This document shows positions 50,101 through 58,761 of a DNA stretch of 64,000 bases, piece after piece. Within the stretch, counting starts at the first letter, position 1. Each line of letters starts with the position of its first letter. The position numbers were made by a program, and so were the translations under genes. The stretch is from NCBI RefSeq assembly GCF_002188635.1, contig NZ_NINX01000024.1, positions 248,001 to 312,000 of the forward strand. Direction: 5' to 3'. This DNA is from Pigmentiphaga sp. NML030171. GTDB taxonomy: Bacteria; Pseudomonadota; Gammaproteobacteria; Burkholderiales; Burkholderiaceae_B. Below the pieces are notes generated by a model, which did not search any database, was not told the origin of the DNA, and worked only from the letters and a program-made list of their open reading frames with translations.

Positions 50101-52978
50101 CGGCACGCCGCAGGCCATCATGGACCACCCGGCCTCCCACACCGGCCGCGCGCTGCGGGAATACGAAGCCGAGATCGGCAGCCTGGCCGACGCCCAGGCC
50201 GCGGCCGCCGCGCCGGCAACCGCCGTGGCCGAGCGCTTCGAACCCTATGTGGTGGCGCGCAACGACGAGCCCGCGGGCGTGCCGCTGCAGAACCTGCTGT
50301 CCCGCCGCCGCCACGCCGCGCGCGCGATCGAGATCAAGAATGCCCGCGAGCACAACCTGAAAAACGTCGACGTCGAGATCCCGCGCAACACCTTCACGGT
50401 CATCACCGGCGTGTCGGGCTCGGGCAAGTCGACGCTGGCCTTCGACATCCTGTTCAACGAGGGGCAGCGCCGCTACCTGGAATCGCTGAACGCGTACGCG
50501 CGCTCCATCGTCCAGCCGGCGGGCAAGCCGGACGTGGACGCCATCTTCGGCATCCCGCCCACCGTGGCGATCGAGCAGCGCACCAGCCGCGGCGGCCGCA
50601 AGTCGACCGTGGCCACGATGACCGAGACCCATCACTTCATGCGCCTGCTGTACATGAAGCTGGGCACCCAGTACTGCCCCAATTGCGACATCCCGGTCGA
50701 GCCCCAGACCTTCGACCTGATCGTCAGCCGCATCATGCGCGAGCTCAAGGGCCAGCACATAGGCGTGCTGGCGCCGCTGGTCAGCGCGCGCAAGGGCTAT
50801 TACACCGACCTGGCCAAGTGGGCGTCGAACAAGGGCTACACCCACCTGCGCGTGGACGGCGCCTTCATCCCGACCGCGAAGTGGCCCCGGCTGGACCGCT
50901 TCAAGGAACACGACATCGACCTGCCGGTGGCCGACCTGGTGGTCGATCCGGCCAACGAGGCCGCGCTGCGGGCCGCCGTGCACGAGGCGCTGGAACACGG
51001 CCATGGCGTGATGAGCGTGGCCTGGCCACTGCAGAAGCTGCGCGTGGAGATGGCCAGCGGCGTCGAGGCGCCGGCGCCCGATCTGGAACAACGCGTGTTC
51101 TCGGTCAAGCGCGCCTGCCCCTCGTGCGGCCTGAGCTTCCCCGAGCCCGATCCGCGCATGTTCTCGTACAACTCCAAGCACGGCTGGTGCCCGTCCTGCT
51201 TCGGCACCGGCGTCAAGCTGCAGGGCTTCGACGCCGAGCAGACCGGCGAGGAAACCGCCTGGAACGCCTGGTACGAAGGCGAGGCCCAGCCCTGCGGCGA
51301 TTGCCACGGGCAGCGCCTGAACCGCAACGCGCTGGCGGTGCGCTGGCGCGATCGCTCCATCGCGCAATTGTCGTCGCTGGCCGTGCGCGATGCCGGCGCC
51401 TTCTTCCGCGACCTGGAAACCTCGGGCCGCGAGGCCGACATCGCGCGGGACATCCTGGCCGAGCTGCGCAGCCGGCTGGAGTTCCTGGAAGAAGTCGGCC
51501 TGGGCTACCTGGCGCTGGACCGCGCCGCGCCCACGCTGTCCGGCGGCGAGGCCCAGCGCATCCGCCTGGCCGCGCAGCTGGGCTCCAACCTGCAGGGCGT
51601 GTGCTACGTGCTGGACGAACCGACCATCGGCCTGCACCCGCGCGACAACCGCATCCTGCTGAACGCGCTGTCGCGGCTGGAAGGCAAGGGCAACACGCTG
51701 GTGGTGGTCGAGCACGACGAGGACACCATCCGGCGCGCCGCCCACGTGATCGACATCGGCCCGGGCGCCGGGGTGCGGGGCGGCACCGTGGTCGCCCAGG
51801 GCCGGGTGCAGGACATCATCGCCAATCCCGCGTCCCTGACGGGCAAGTACCTGGCCCATCCCCTGCAGCATCCGCTCCAGCCCCGGCGCCCGGTGGGCGA
51901 CGACACGCCGCGCATCGCGGTGCGCAAGGCGCGCCTGCACAACCTGCGCGACGTCGACGCCAGCTTCCCCGTCGGCCGGCTGACCGTCGTGACCGGCGTG
52001 TCGGGCTCGGGCAAGTCGACGCTGGCGCGCGACGTGCTGCTGGACAACCTGCAACGCCGCGTGGGCAAGGACGCCGCCGGGCAGAACGGCTGGACCGGCT
52101 GCGCCGGCATCGATGGCTGGAAAGGCATCGACCGCGTGCTGGAGGTCGACCAGACCCCCATCGGCAAGACGCCGCGCTCCTGCCCCGCCACCTACGTGGG
52201 CTTCTGGGACACCATCCGCAAGCAGTTCGCCGACACGATGGAGGCGCGCATGCGCGGCTGGACCGCCGGGCGCTTCAGCTTCAACACCGGCGAGGGACGT
52301 TGCCCGGTCTGCGAAGGCCAGGGCATGCGCACCATCGAGATGAACTTCCTGCCGGACGTGAAGGTGCCCTGCGACGCCTGCAACGGCGCGCGCTTCAACC
52401 GCGAGACCCTGGCCGTGCACCTGCGCGGCAAGAGCGTGGGCGAGGTGCTGGCGATGGAAATCGACGATGCCGTCGAATACTTCGCCGCCCATCCGTCCAT
52501 CCTGAACCCGCTGCAACTGCTGCAGAGCGTGGGGCTGGGCTACCTGACGCTGGGCCAGCCCTCGCCCACGCTGTCGGGCGGCGAGGCGCAGCGCATCAAG
52601 CTGGTGACCGAGCTGGCCAAGGCCAGGCTGGACGAAGGCACGATGCGCACCGGCCGCGCCTACAAGGCGCCGCACACGCTGTACGTGCTGGACGAACCCA
52701 CCGTGGGCCTGTCCATGGCGGACGTGGAAAAGCTGATACGCGTGCTGCACCGGCTGGTGGACGCCGGCAACACGGTGGTGGTGATCGAGCACAATCTCGA
52801 CGTCATCGCCGAGGCCGACTGGCTGCTGGACATGGGTCCCGAGGGCGGCAACGAGGGCGGCCAGGTGGTCGTACAGGGCACACCCGAACACGTCATGGCG
52901 CAGCGCGCGCGCTCGCATACCGGCCGGGTGCTGGCCGAGTTCATGGTGCCGCAGGAAGCGGCCGCCAAGGCGTCCTGA
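47183..52978 (+). CDS. uvrA: Double-length tandem UvrA (excinuclease ABC subunit A)
   Basis: 1931 residues, about twice a normal UvrA (about 940). Four ATPase modules, each with Walker A GVSGSGKS (near residues 47, 680, 1075, 1606), signature LSGGE (near 527, 872, 1451, 1796) and Walker B (VLDEPSIGLHPRD, LFDEPTTGLHFDD, VLDEPTIGLHPRD, VLDEPTVGLSMAD). Zinc-finger CxxC pairs recur (CPTCGGTGFEH to CPDC; CPVCEGQGMRT to CDAC). So the gene is a head-to-tail fusion of two UvrA units, which could work as a covalent dimer in damage recognition. All key motifs are intact in both. Start is ATG 47183 or GTG 47171; neither has a strong ribosome binding site. No LexA-type box upstream. A class IV aminotransferase gene follows at 2 bases. 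Confidence 0.93.
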   Translation: MSSAPNSPDAPQETAAEPEIRVVGARQNNLKNLSLTIPTNELVVVTGVSGSGKSSLVFDTLYAEGQRRYVETFSPYARQFLDRMDKPQVDRIEGIPPAIAIDQTNPVRTSRSTVGTMTELNDHLKLLYARAGRLFCRQCARPVQKDTPDSIHASLARRSAEAGDPRLVVTFPVQVPANYSEDEIRGFLERQGYTRVHAKRKVGTGKNAVQLLDVVQDRFRFGNAERARVMEALDAGLRLGAGRVDVRVVDEEGQETALWKFSDEIHCADCDIAYSTPTPSSFSFNSPLGACEACRGFGRVIGVDYGLIIPDESKTLRGGAIRPWQTASYKECQDDLVKYAARAGIPLDVPWRKLTEAQREWVLQGTPDWKGGNDAWKHQWYGVKRFFDWLETKAYKMHIRVLLSKYRAYTPCTACNGARLKPDSLLWRVGTKAEADQVLPESDGRYTRFRPVNVSWSNATLAALPGLSIHDLMLLPIERVRAFCDALHFEGVMDAATELLLQEVRARLKFLCDVGLGYLTLDRQSRTLSGGEVQRINLTTALGTSLVNTLFVLDEPSIGLHPRDMNRIVEVMHRLRDAGNSLVVVEHDPQVMLAADRVIDIGPGPGERGGNIVFNGSPAQLRKAQTLTGDYLSGRRHVAAPRPMPVNANTPRLIVEGAREHNLKNVTVEFPLGRLVCVTGVSGSGKSTLIQDVLYPALLKLKGKPTEAAGAHDRILGDDWITEVVMVDQSPIGKTARSNPASYVGAFDGVRKLFAQARLSKERDYTAGMFSFNAGDGRCPTCGGTGFEHVEMQFLSDVYLRCPDCDGTRFRPEIREVTIERKGRAASISDVLEMTVTEALDFFEGERDIQYGLAPLADVGLEYVRLGQPVPTLSGGEAQRLKLAGHLAEAARSGISTIGAKLSKKGSLFLFDEPTTGLHFDDISRLMGAFRKLLAAGHTLVVIEHNLDVIRASDWLIDLGPEGGDAGGEILATGTPQAIMDHPASHTGRALREYEAEIGSLADAQAAAAAPATAVAERFEPYVVARNDEPAGVPLQNLLSRRRHAARAIEIKNAREHNLKNVDVEIPRNTFTVITGVSGSGKSTLAFDILFNEGQRRYLESLNAYARSIVQPAGKPDVDAIFGIPPTVAIEQRTSRGGRKSTVATMTETHHFMRLLYMKLGTQYCPNCDIPVEPQTFDLIVSRIMRELKGQHIGVLAPLVSARKGYYTDLAKWASNKGYTHLRVDGAFIPTAKWPRLDRFKEHDIDLPVADLVVDPANEAALRAAVHEALEHGHGVMSVAWPLQKLRVEMASGVEAPAPDLEQRVFSVKRACPSCGLSFPEPDPRMFSYNSKHGWCPSCFGTGVKLQGFDAEQTGEETAWNAWYEGEAQPCGDCHGQRLNRNALAVRWRDRSIAQLSSLAVRDAGAFFRDLETSGREADIARDILAELRSRLEFLEEVGLGYLALDRAAPTLSGGEAQRIRLAAQLGSNLQGVCYVLDEPTIGLHPRDNRILLNALSRLEGKGNTLVVVEHDEDTIRRAAHVIDIGPGAGVRGGTVVAQGRVQDIIANPASLTGKYLAHPLQHPLQPRRPVGDDTPRIAVRKARLHNLRDVDASFPVGRLTVVTGVSGSGKSTLARDVLLDNLQRRVGKDAAGQNGWTGCAGIDGWKGIDRVLEVDQTPIGKTPRSCPATYVGFWDTIRKQFADTMEARMRGWTAGRFSFNTGEGRCPVCEGQGMRTIEMNFLPDVKVPCDACNGARFNRETLAVHLRGKSVGEVLAMEIDDAVEYFAAHPSILNPLQLLQSVGLGYLTLGQPSPTLSGGEAQRIKLVTELAKARLDEGTMRTGRAYKAPHTLYVLDEPTVGLSMADVEKLIRVLHRLVDAGNTVVVIEHNLDVIAEADWLLDMGPEGGNEGGQVVVQGTPEHVMAQRARSHTGRVLAEFMVPQEAAAKAS

Positions 52979-52980
52979 GC

Positions 52981-53607
52981 ATGCGGCCGCAGTTGATCGA
53001 AACCATCCGGGTCGAGGACGACGGCCGCATGCCGCTGCTGCCCTGGCACCTGGAGCGGCTCGGCGCCTCGTGCTCCGAACTGGCCTACCACTGGTCGGTG
53101 GACGCGGTGCAGCGGGCCATCGCCCGGGCCGCCGCCGGGCTGCCCGAAGGCGTCGGGCATCGCATGCGCGTGCTGGTCGCGGACAACGGCAGCGTCGAGG
53201 TCGAGACCTCGGCGCTGCCGCCGCTGCCGCCCCGCCCCCGCGTGGCGCTTGCCCCCGAACGCCTGGACTCGGGCACGGCGCTCCTGCGCCACAAGACCAC
53301 GTGGCGGCCCTGGTACGAAAGCGCGGCGGCCTGGCTGGCCGGCCACCCCGACCACTTCGACCTGCTGTACCTGAATGAACGCGACGAGCTGTGCGAAGGC
53401 AGCCGCACCAACGTCCATCTGCTGCTGGACGGCCGCTGGGTCACGCCGCCGGTATCCTGCGGCCTCTTGCCCGGCGTGCAGCGCGCCGCGCTGCTGGACG
53501 AGGAAAAGGTGGAAGAAGCCGTGGTGACGCGCGCCGACCTGGGCCGGGCGCAGGGGCTGCGGCTGTCCAACGCCCTGCGCGGCTGGTTCGACGTGATCCT
53601 GGATTAG
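52981..53607 (+). CDS. Class IV aminotransferase (aminodeoxychorismate lyase-like)
   Basis: 208-residue PLP enzyme of fold type IV, shorter than the usual 260-290. PLP Lys in LRHKTTWRPWYESAA, and DELCEGSRTNVHLLLDGRWV followed by TPPVSCGLLPGVQRAALL are the class IV signature. The closest functional type is PabC (4-amino-4-deoxychorismate to 4-aminobenzoate plus pyruvate) or the C-terminal domain found fused to PabB in some bacteria. It begins 2 bases after uvrA. Its stop overlaps the tcdA stop on the opposite strand by 4 bases. No pabA/pabB is adjacent. Confidence 0.8.
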   Translation: MRPQLIETIRVEDDGRMPLLPWHLERLGASCSELAYHWSVDAVQRAIARAAAGLPEGVGHRMRVLVADNGSVEVETSALPPLPPRPRVALAPERLDSGTALLRHKTTWRPWYESAAAWLAGHPDHFDLLYLNERDELCEGSRTNVHLLLDGRWVTPPVSCGLLPGVQRAALLDEEKVEEAVVTRADLGRAQGLRLSNALRGWFDVILD

Positions 53608-54413
53608 CGCGCCGCCGGAAACACCACCCGCAGCACCTCATGCGCCGCCGCCAGCCCCATGGCGGCGGTCACGGTGACCGCCGAGCCGTAGCCCGCGCAG
53701 GACAGGCCCTGCGGCGCCCCGGCCGGCGCGTCCACGTCCTGGGACCAGGCCGCCGGAAGCCGCGCGGGCTGGTCCACCCACAGGGAACGCACCTTCATCT
53801 TCGGCACCCGGCGCGCCGGTTTGCCCGCGGCGGTCGATGCCTTGGGATAGCCGTGCTGGCGCCGGAGCTGGTTGCGGATCTTGGCCAGCAGCGCGTCGTT
53901 GACCGCTTCCGACAGGTCGCCCGCGCGCAGCGCCAGGGGATCCGTCTTGCCGCCCGCCCCGCCGCACACCACCAGCGGCGCGCCGCTGCGCCGGACATGC
54001 AGGATCATGGCGATCTTGGCCGACACCTGGTCGGTGCAATCCAGCACCACGCTGGCCTCGTCCGCCAGCAGCCGCGCGACATTGCCGGGATCGAGGAAAT
54101 CGTCGACCAGGTTCAGCACGCACTGCGGGGAGATGTCGCGGATGCGGTCGGCCATGGCCTCGACCTTGGACTGCCCCAGCGTGCGGCCCAGGGCATGGAC
54201 CTGGCGGTTGATGTTGGATTCGGCGATGTGGTCCAGGTCGATCAGCGTCAGCGTGCCGATACCGCTGCGGGCCAGCGCCTCGGCCGCCCACGATCCCACC
54301 CCGCCCAGCCCCACCACGGTGGCGCGCGCGGCGCGCAGCGCGTCCAGGGCGCCCGCCCCGTACAGGCGGTCCAGCCCGCCGAAGCGGCGCTCGCTGTCGA
54401 TGTCGCAGCTCAT
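53604..54413 (-). CDS. tcdA: tRNA threonylcarbamoyladenosine dehydratase TcdA (CsdL)
   Basis: 269-residue E1-like enzyme that converts t6A37 to its cyclic form ct6A using ATP. FGGLDRLYGAGALDALRAAR, nucleotide-binding VVGLGGVGSWAAEALARSGI (about residues 33-52), LTLIDLDHIAESNINRQVHA, then ADEASVVLDCTDQVSAKIAM and CGGAGGKTDPLALRAGDLSE are all family patterns. Normal length. It converges on the aminotransferase gene with 4 shared bases. The window also carries tsaC/sua5 (61236), which makes the t6A precursor. Confidence 0.95.
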   Translation of the reverse strand: MSCDIDSERRFGGLDRLYGAGALDALRAARATVVGLGGVGSWAAEALARSGIGTLTLIDLDHIAESNINRQVHALGRTLGQSKVEAMADRIRDISPQCVLNLVDDFLDPGNVARLLADEASVVLDCTDQVSAKIAMILHVRRSGAPLVVCGGAGGKTDPLALRAGDLSEAVNDALLAKIRNQLRRQHGYPKASTAAGKPARRVPKMKVRSLWVDQPARLPAAWSQDVDAPAGAPQGLSCAGYGSAVTVTAAMGLAAAHEVLRVVFPAAR

Positions 54414-54596
54414 GACGGAAACTCCGGAAGGGGAAGGCGAGAAGGCATGGGAACGGCGCGCGCGGCCGGAACGAAGACGGCTCCGATGTTAGCAGCCCGC
54501 CGGACCGCCCTCTTCGCGGGCCCCGGGGGTTAGAATGGACCCACCACAAGAAACCGCCGCGAGACCACGGCGACATTTTTCCCGCCCCCTCCCATC

Positions 54597-55826
54597 TTGC
54601 CTGCACCCACGCCGCGCCAGGACGCCCCCGCCCCCGAGCCGCACGCCGCGCCGCTCGACGACCGCGGTGTCGCCGTCTTCTGCACGCTGGCGATCCTGAG
54701 CCACATGGCGCTGACCGGCGGCCGGGTGACGGTCTCGCTGGGCGCGCTGGCGCAGGGCGCCTCCAGTTTCACCGTGGGCGTGCTGATGGCGCTGTTCGCG
54801 CTGGTCCCCATGCTGTTGTCGGTCCACACCGGCCGCTGGGTCGACCACATCGGCGCGCGGCGCCCGCTGCGCATGGGCGTGGGCCTGCTGATCGCGGGCA
54901 GTCTGCTGCCCTTTCTCCTGCCCCGCACGCAGGTGCTGTTCCTGTCCAGCTGCCTGACCGGCATAGGCTGCATGGTGTGCCAGATCGCGGTGCAGAACGT
55001 CATGGGCATCCATGCCACGCCCGACCGGCGCATCCTGAATTTCTCGCGGCTGTCCCTGTCGCTGTCGATCTCCGGCTTCGGCGGCCCGCTGGTGGCCGGC
55101 CTGTCCATCGACCACCTGGGCGTGCGCTGGGCCTTCGGCGTGCTGCTGCTGTGCCAGCTGGGCGCGCTGGGATTGCTGCTGCGGCAGCAGCACCGGCTGC
55201 CACGCGCCGCCGGCAACACCCGGCCGGCCTCGCGCGAACAGGTCAGCGACCTGCTGGCCAGTCCCACGCTGCGCCGCGTGTTGATCGCCACGGCCCTGTT
55301 GTCGGGCGCCTGGGACCTGAATTCCTTCATGGTGCCGATCTTCGGCGCCTCGATCGGCCTGTCGGCCACGACCATAGGCGTCATCCTGTCCGCCTTCGCC
55401 GTGGCCACCTTCGTCATCCGCATGCTGCTGCCGTGGATACAGCGGCGCATGGCGCCCTGGACCCTGCTGCGCACCGCCATGTTCACCGCCAGCGCGGTCT
55501 ACGTGCTGTACCCGTTCTTCCGCGACGTTCCCATCCTGATCATGCTGGCCTTCCTGCTGGGCCTGGCGCTGGGCAGCGGCCAGCCCAGCCTGCTGGCGCT
55601 GCTGCACACGCATGCGCCGCCCGGCCGCGCCGCCGAGGCGCTGGGGCTGCGCATGGCGACCATCAACGGCGGCCAGTTCGTGCTGCCGCTGGCCTTCGGC
55701 AGCCTGAGCGCGCTGGCCGGCCTGGGACTGCCCTTCTGGACCGTCGCCGCCTGCCTGCTGGCGGGCGGCATCTTCAACCGCTCGCCCAAGCGCCCCGTGG
55801 CCACGCGGCGCGGCCCGGCCAACTGA
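54597..55826 (+). CDS. MFS transporter, TTG start
   Basis: 409 residues, 12 membrane segments. MFS signature between segments 2 and 3: HTGRWVDHIGARRPLRMGVG. Segments 4-5 carry IGCMVCQIAVQNVMGIHATP, and a central cytoplasmic loop near residue 210 (RPASREQVSDLLASPTLRRV). TTG 54597 (MPAPTPRQDAP) is the only plausible start; no ribosome binding site is seen. TAGAAT at 54531-54536 may be its -10. Substrate unknown; the stand-alone setting gives no hint. Confidence 0.85.
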   Translation: MPAPTPRQDAPAPEPHAAPLDDRGVAVFCTLAILSHMALTGGRVTVSLGALAQGASSFTVGVLMALFALVPMLLSVHTGRWVDHIGARRPLRMGVGLLIAGSLLPFLLPRTQVLFLSSCLTGIGCMVCQIAVQNVMGIHATPDRRILNFSRLSLSLSISGFGGPLVAGLSIDHLGVRWAFGVLLLCQLGALGLLLRQQHRLPRAAGNTRPASREQVSDLLASPTLRRVLIATALLSGAWDLNSFMVPIFGASIGLSATTIGVILSAFAVATFVIRMLLPWIQRRMAPWTLLRTAMFTASAVYVLYPFFRDVPILIMLAFLLGLALGSGQPSLLALLHTHAPPGRAAEALGLRMATINGGQFVLPLAFGSLSALAGLGLPFWTVAACLLAGGIFNRSPKRPVATRRGPAN

Positions 55827-55842
55827 GGCGCCAGGCCCGCGC

Positions 55843-57285
55843 CTAGGCCTGCTGGGACCGTTGCACCATGCGCAGGGCACGCTGCCGCAGTTCGCGCGCC
55901 GCCGGCTCGATCCTGGGATCGACCATGCGGCCGCCGGTCTTCACCACGCGGCCGTCGACGATGACCGTATCGATATCGGCGGGCGTCGCCTGCAGCACCA
56001 GGGTGCCGACCGGATCCAGCATGGGGGCGGTCGCGACGCTGTCGCTGCGGATCAGCAGCAGGTCGGCCCGCTTGCCCGGGGTGATGGAGCCCGTCACGTC
56101 GCCCAGCCCCAGCGCCTTTGCGCCATCGGCCGTCGCCAGGCCCAGCATGTCGCGCGCCGACACCGCCTTGGCGGCCGGCGCCTTGCCCGTCTCGGCGAAG
56201 GACTGCGCGTTCAGGCGCGCGATCTCGGCGGCCAGGGCGGTGCGCATCTGCGTCATCATGCCGCCGCCGAAGGCCGACGGGATGTCCGTTCCCAGGCTGA
56301 CGGGCATGCGGCCACGCGCGGCCTTCCAGATTGCCGGATGCCCGTGGCCGCAGTGCAGTTCTGCCTCGGGGGTGCTGACCAGGCAGGCGCCCTGGTCCGC
56401 CGCCAGCCTGAACTCGCCGGCATCCAGGTCGTTGGCGTGCACCAGTTGCAGCCTGCCGTCCAGGAGGCCTTGCTGCGCCAGCGTGGCGATCAGCCCCTTC
56501 TTGCGCTGCGCGTAGATGGGCGCCGCGCAATGGAAGGACGTCAGTACCTGCAGGTCGCGCAGCATGCGCATGTCGGCGAAGGCGGGCTCCAGCGGCATGA
56601 AGTCGGGCCCGGGCAGGCAGGCTCCCAGCATCACGCGCCCCTGGTCGGACGACAGCCGCCCCACGCGCAGCGAACGGGCGTGCTCCAGCATGCGGCGCAG
56701 CGGCGCGTCCGAGCCCTGCGGCGTACGGGCGGCGATGGTGTAGGCGAAGATGGCCCGCACGCCGGAATCCAGCAGGCCGTCCACCGCCGCTTCCGCATGC
56801 TCGGGCGTCATGGCCTCGCGGTTCCAGTCCATCAACGTGGTGGTGCCCAGCGACATCTGCTCCAGCGCGCCCACGTACTCCGCCAGCCGCACGTCGTCCG
56901 GGCTCATGCGGTTGGAATACTTGAGCACCAGCGTGCTGTAGTAGTCCGCGAAGGTATGTTCCGTGGATACGCCGCGCTGCATGGTCTGGGCAAGGTGGAT
57001 ATGGCCGTTCACGAATCCGGGCGACACGATCATGCCGGTGCCGTCGATGACCGCGGCGCCCGACGGCGCGGACAGGTTGCGGCCGACCTCGGCGATGCGG
57101 CCATCCACGACCAGGACGTCGGCCATCGGCATGTCGCCCAGGCGGGCGTCCATGGAAACCACATACCCGCCGCGCACCAGGAAATCGCGCCGGGCGGGGC
57201 GATCCGCCGCAGGGGCGGCTGCCGCCCAGGCCGGCCAGACGGTGGCCGCGCCGGCGGCGGCCTTCATGAAGCTCCTGCGTTCCAT
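55843..57285 (-). CDS. Tat-exported amidohydrolase (cytosine deaminase/chlorohydrolase-like)
   Basis: 480-residue TIM-barrel amidohydrolase with an N-terminal Tat signal (ERRSFMKAAAGAATVWPAWA). All metal and catalytic positions are present: His95 and His97 in NGHIHL, His in TSFHCAAP, His in QLVHANDLD, and Asp in VSLGTDIPS. A strong ribosome binding site (GGAGAGGAG) precedes ATG 57285. An 18-bp perfect palindrome lies 30 bases upstream. Periplasmic location is unusual for this group and suggests it deaminates or hydrolyses an external compound before uptake. Substrate unknown. Confidence 0.87.
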   Translation of the reverse strand: MERRSFMKAAAGAATVWPAWAAAAPAADRPARRDFLVRGGYVVSMDARLGDMPMADVLVVDGRIAEVGRNLSAPSGAAVIDGTGMIVSPGFVNGHIHLAQTMQRGVSTEHTFADYYSTLVLKYSNRMSPDDVRLAEYVGALEQMSLGTTTLMDWNREAMTPEHAEAAVDGLLDSGVRAIFAYTIAARTPQGSDAPLRRMLEHARSLRVGRLSSDQGRVMLGACLPGPDFMPLEPAFADMRMLRDLQVLTSFHCAAPIYAQRKKGLIATLAQQGLLDGRLQLVHANDLDAGEFRLAADQGACLVSTPEAELHCGHGHPAIWKAARGRMPVSLGTDIPSAFGGGMMTQMRTALAAEIARLNAQSFAETGKAPAAKAVSARDMLGLATADGAKALGLGDVTGSITPGKRADLLLIRSDSVATAPMLDPVGTLVLQATPADIDTVIVDGRVVKTGGRMVDPRIEPAARELRQRALRMVQRSQQA

Positions 57286-57314
57286 CTCCTCTCCTTTTTT
57301 TGTCTATAAGAATG

Positions 57315-57355
57315 ATTTGCAATCGATAGCATTTATAATGCTATCGATTGCAAAT
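57315..57355. promoter_or_regulatory. 18-bp perfect inverted repeat upstream of the Tat amidohydrolase
   Basis: ATTTGCAATCGATAGCAT (57315-57332), spacer TTATA, ATGCTATCGATTGCAAAT (57338-57355). Long, perfect and AT-rich in a GC-rich genome; it starts 30 bases before the amidohydrolase ATG and 88 bases before the divergent chaC start. Most likely a regulator operator; no regulator gene is adjacent, so the protein is encoded elsewhere. Confidence 0.7.
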
Positions 57356-57442
57356 GGACATCCTATCGTTTCCACCAGCCCGCCGCCGGGCCGGCGCGGG
57401 CGGCCCTAAAATGAAGGCGTCTGCCGCCTTTTCGAACACCGC

Positions 57443-58087
57443 GTGTCCCCCGAGACGTTTCCCCCCGAATACCACCCGTTGCTGCTTACCGAAGCCCAGC
57501 GCCAGGCTTCCATGGACGCGGCCCTGAGCGCCTGGCGCCCGGGCGACGACGTCTGGCTGTACGCCTATGGCTCGCTCATCTGGAACGCCGGCTTCCCCCT
57601 GCAGGAACGGCGCCAGGCGGTCGTGCGCGGCTACCACCGTTCGCTGTGCCTGTGGTCGCGCATCAACCGGGGAACGGTGTCCGCGCCGGGCCTGGTATTC
57701 GGCCTGAACCGGGGCGGCAGTTGCCGGGGCTTCGTGCTGCGCATCGCCGCCGCCGACGTCCGGCCCGTCTTCGCGGTCTTGTGGGAACGCGAGATGATGA
57801 TGGGTTCCTACCTGCCCCGCTGGCTGCGTTGCGAGACCGCCCAGGGGCCCGTCGACGCGCTGGCCTTCGTGATCGACCGGCGCGGCACGGGCTATGCCGG
57901 CGGCCTGCAGGAAACGGAGCTGCTGGCTGCCATCCGCCGGGGCCACGGGCGCTACGGCGCCTGCGTGGACTACGTGCTGGACACCGCGCGGGCGCTGCGC
58001 ACCCACGGGATACGCGATCGCGCGCTGGAACGCCTGGCGCGCCGCCTGGCCGCCACGGGCGAGGACGGCGGCGGCGACCCGGTATAG
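57443..58087 (+). CDS. chaC: ChaC-family gamma-glutamylcyclotransferase
   Basis: 214 residues. Degrades glutathione to 5-oxoproline and Cys-Gly in the cytoplasm. Substrate loop YGSLIWN (residues 42-48), [18 protein letters not shown], and the likely catalytic Glu117 in [24 protein letters not shown] is also typical. Start is GTG 57443; ATG 57512 is an alternative that would remove 23 residues. No strong ribosome binding site. TAAAAT at about 57407 could be the -10. pdxH follows 31 bases later. Confidence 0.9.
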   Translation: MSPETFPPEYHPLLLTEAQRQASMDAALSAWRPGDDVWLYAYGSLIWNAGFPLQERRQAVVRGYHRSLCLWSRINRGTVSAPGLVFGLNRGGSCRGFVLRIAAADVRPVFAVLWEREMMMGSYLPRWLRCETAQGPVDALAFVIDRRGTGYAGGLQETELLAAIRRGHGRYGACVDYVLDTARALRTHGIRDRALERLARRLAATGEDGGGDPV

Positions 58088-58118
58088 TGAGGGCTGTAGT
58101 CTTTTCTTTCCGCCGACC

Positions 58119-58754
58119 ATGTCCATCGCCGACATCCGCCAGAACTACCAGCAGGGCGCCTTGCTGGAAGCCGACGCTCCCGCCTCGCCGTTCGAATTGT
58201 TCGGAGCCTGGTTCGGCCGCGCCGTCACCGACCAGTTGCCCGACCCCAATGCCATGACGCTGGCCACCGTGGACGAACGCGGCCGCCCGGCCGCGCGCAC
58301 CGTGCTGCTCAAGGGCTACGACGAACGCGGCTTCGTGTTCTATACCAACTACCAGTCGCGCAAGGGCCGGGACCTGGCCCACCTGCCCTATGCCAGCCTG
58401 CTGTTCTTCTGGCCCGTCCACGAACGGCAGATCCGTATCGAGGGCCGGGTGGAACGGACCTCGGACCAGGAGTCGGACACCTATTTCCACAGCCGGCCGC
58501 TGGCCTCGCGCATCGGCGCCTGGGCCTCGGACCAGAGCACCGAAATCCCCGACCGCGACGTGCTGCGCGCGCGGGAGACGCAATTGCGGGCCGAGCTGGG
58601 CGAGCATCCTCCGCGCCCCGCCCATTGGGGCGGATACCGCGTGGTGCCGGACTCCATCGAGTTCTGGCAGGGCCGGCCGTCGCGCCTGCACGACCGGCTG
58701 GTCTATCGTCCCCTGGCCGCAGGGGGCTGGCGCATCGTGCGCCTGGCGCCTTGA
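58119..58754 (+). CDS. pdxH: Pyridoxamine 5'-phosphate oxidase
   Basis: 211-residue FMN enzyme making pyridoxal 5'-phosphate, normal length. N-terminus [23 protein letters not shown]-binding [57 protein letters not shown], and the family tail [20 protein letters not shown] with WRIVRLAP at the end. ATG 58119 matches the family start. It follows chaC in the same direction and precedes the DUF72 gene by 7 bases. Confidence 0.97.
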   Translation: MSIADIRQNYQQGALLEADAPASPFELFGAWFGRAVTDQLPDPNAMTLATVDERGRPAARTVLLKGYDERGFVFYTNYQSRKGRDLAHLPYASLLFFWPVHERQIRIEGRVERTSDQESDTYFHSRPLASRIGAWASDQSTEIPDRDVLRARETQLRAELGEHPPRPAHWGGYRVVPDSIEFWQGRPSRLHDRLVYRPLAAGGWRIVRLAP

Positions 58755-58761
58755 TCGCCGC

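Noticed and set aside
47087-52918. A 1943-codon open frame antisense to the tandem UvrA gene
   Set aside because: It is the mirror of a GC-rich coding frame (few stop codons on the opposite strand). The translation is rich in Gly, Ala, Arg, His and Gln with no domain, and it has no promoter or ribosome binding site.
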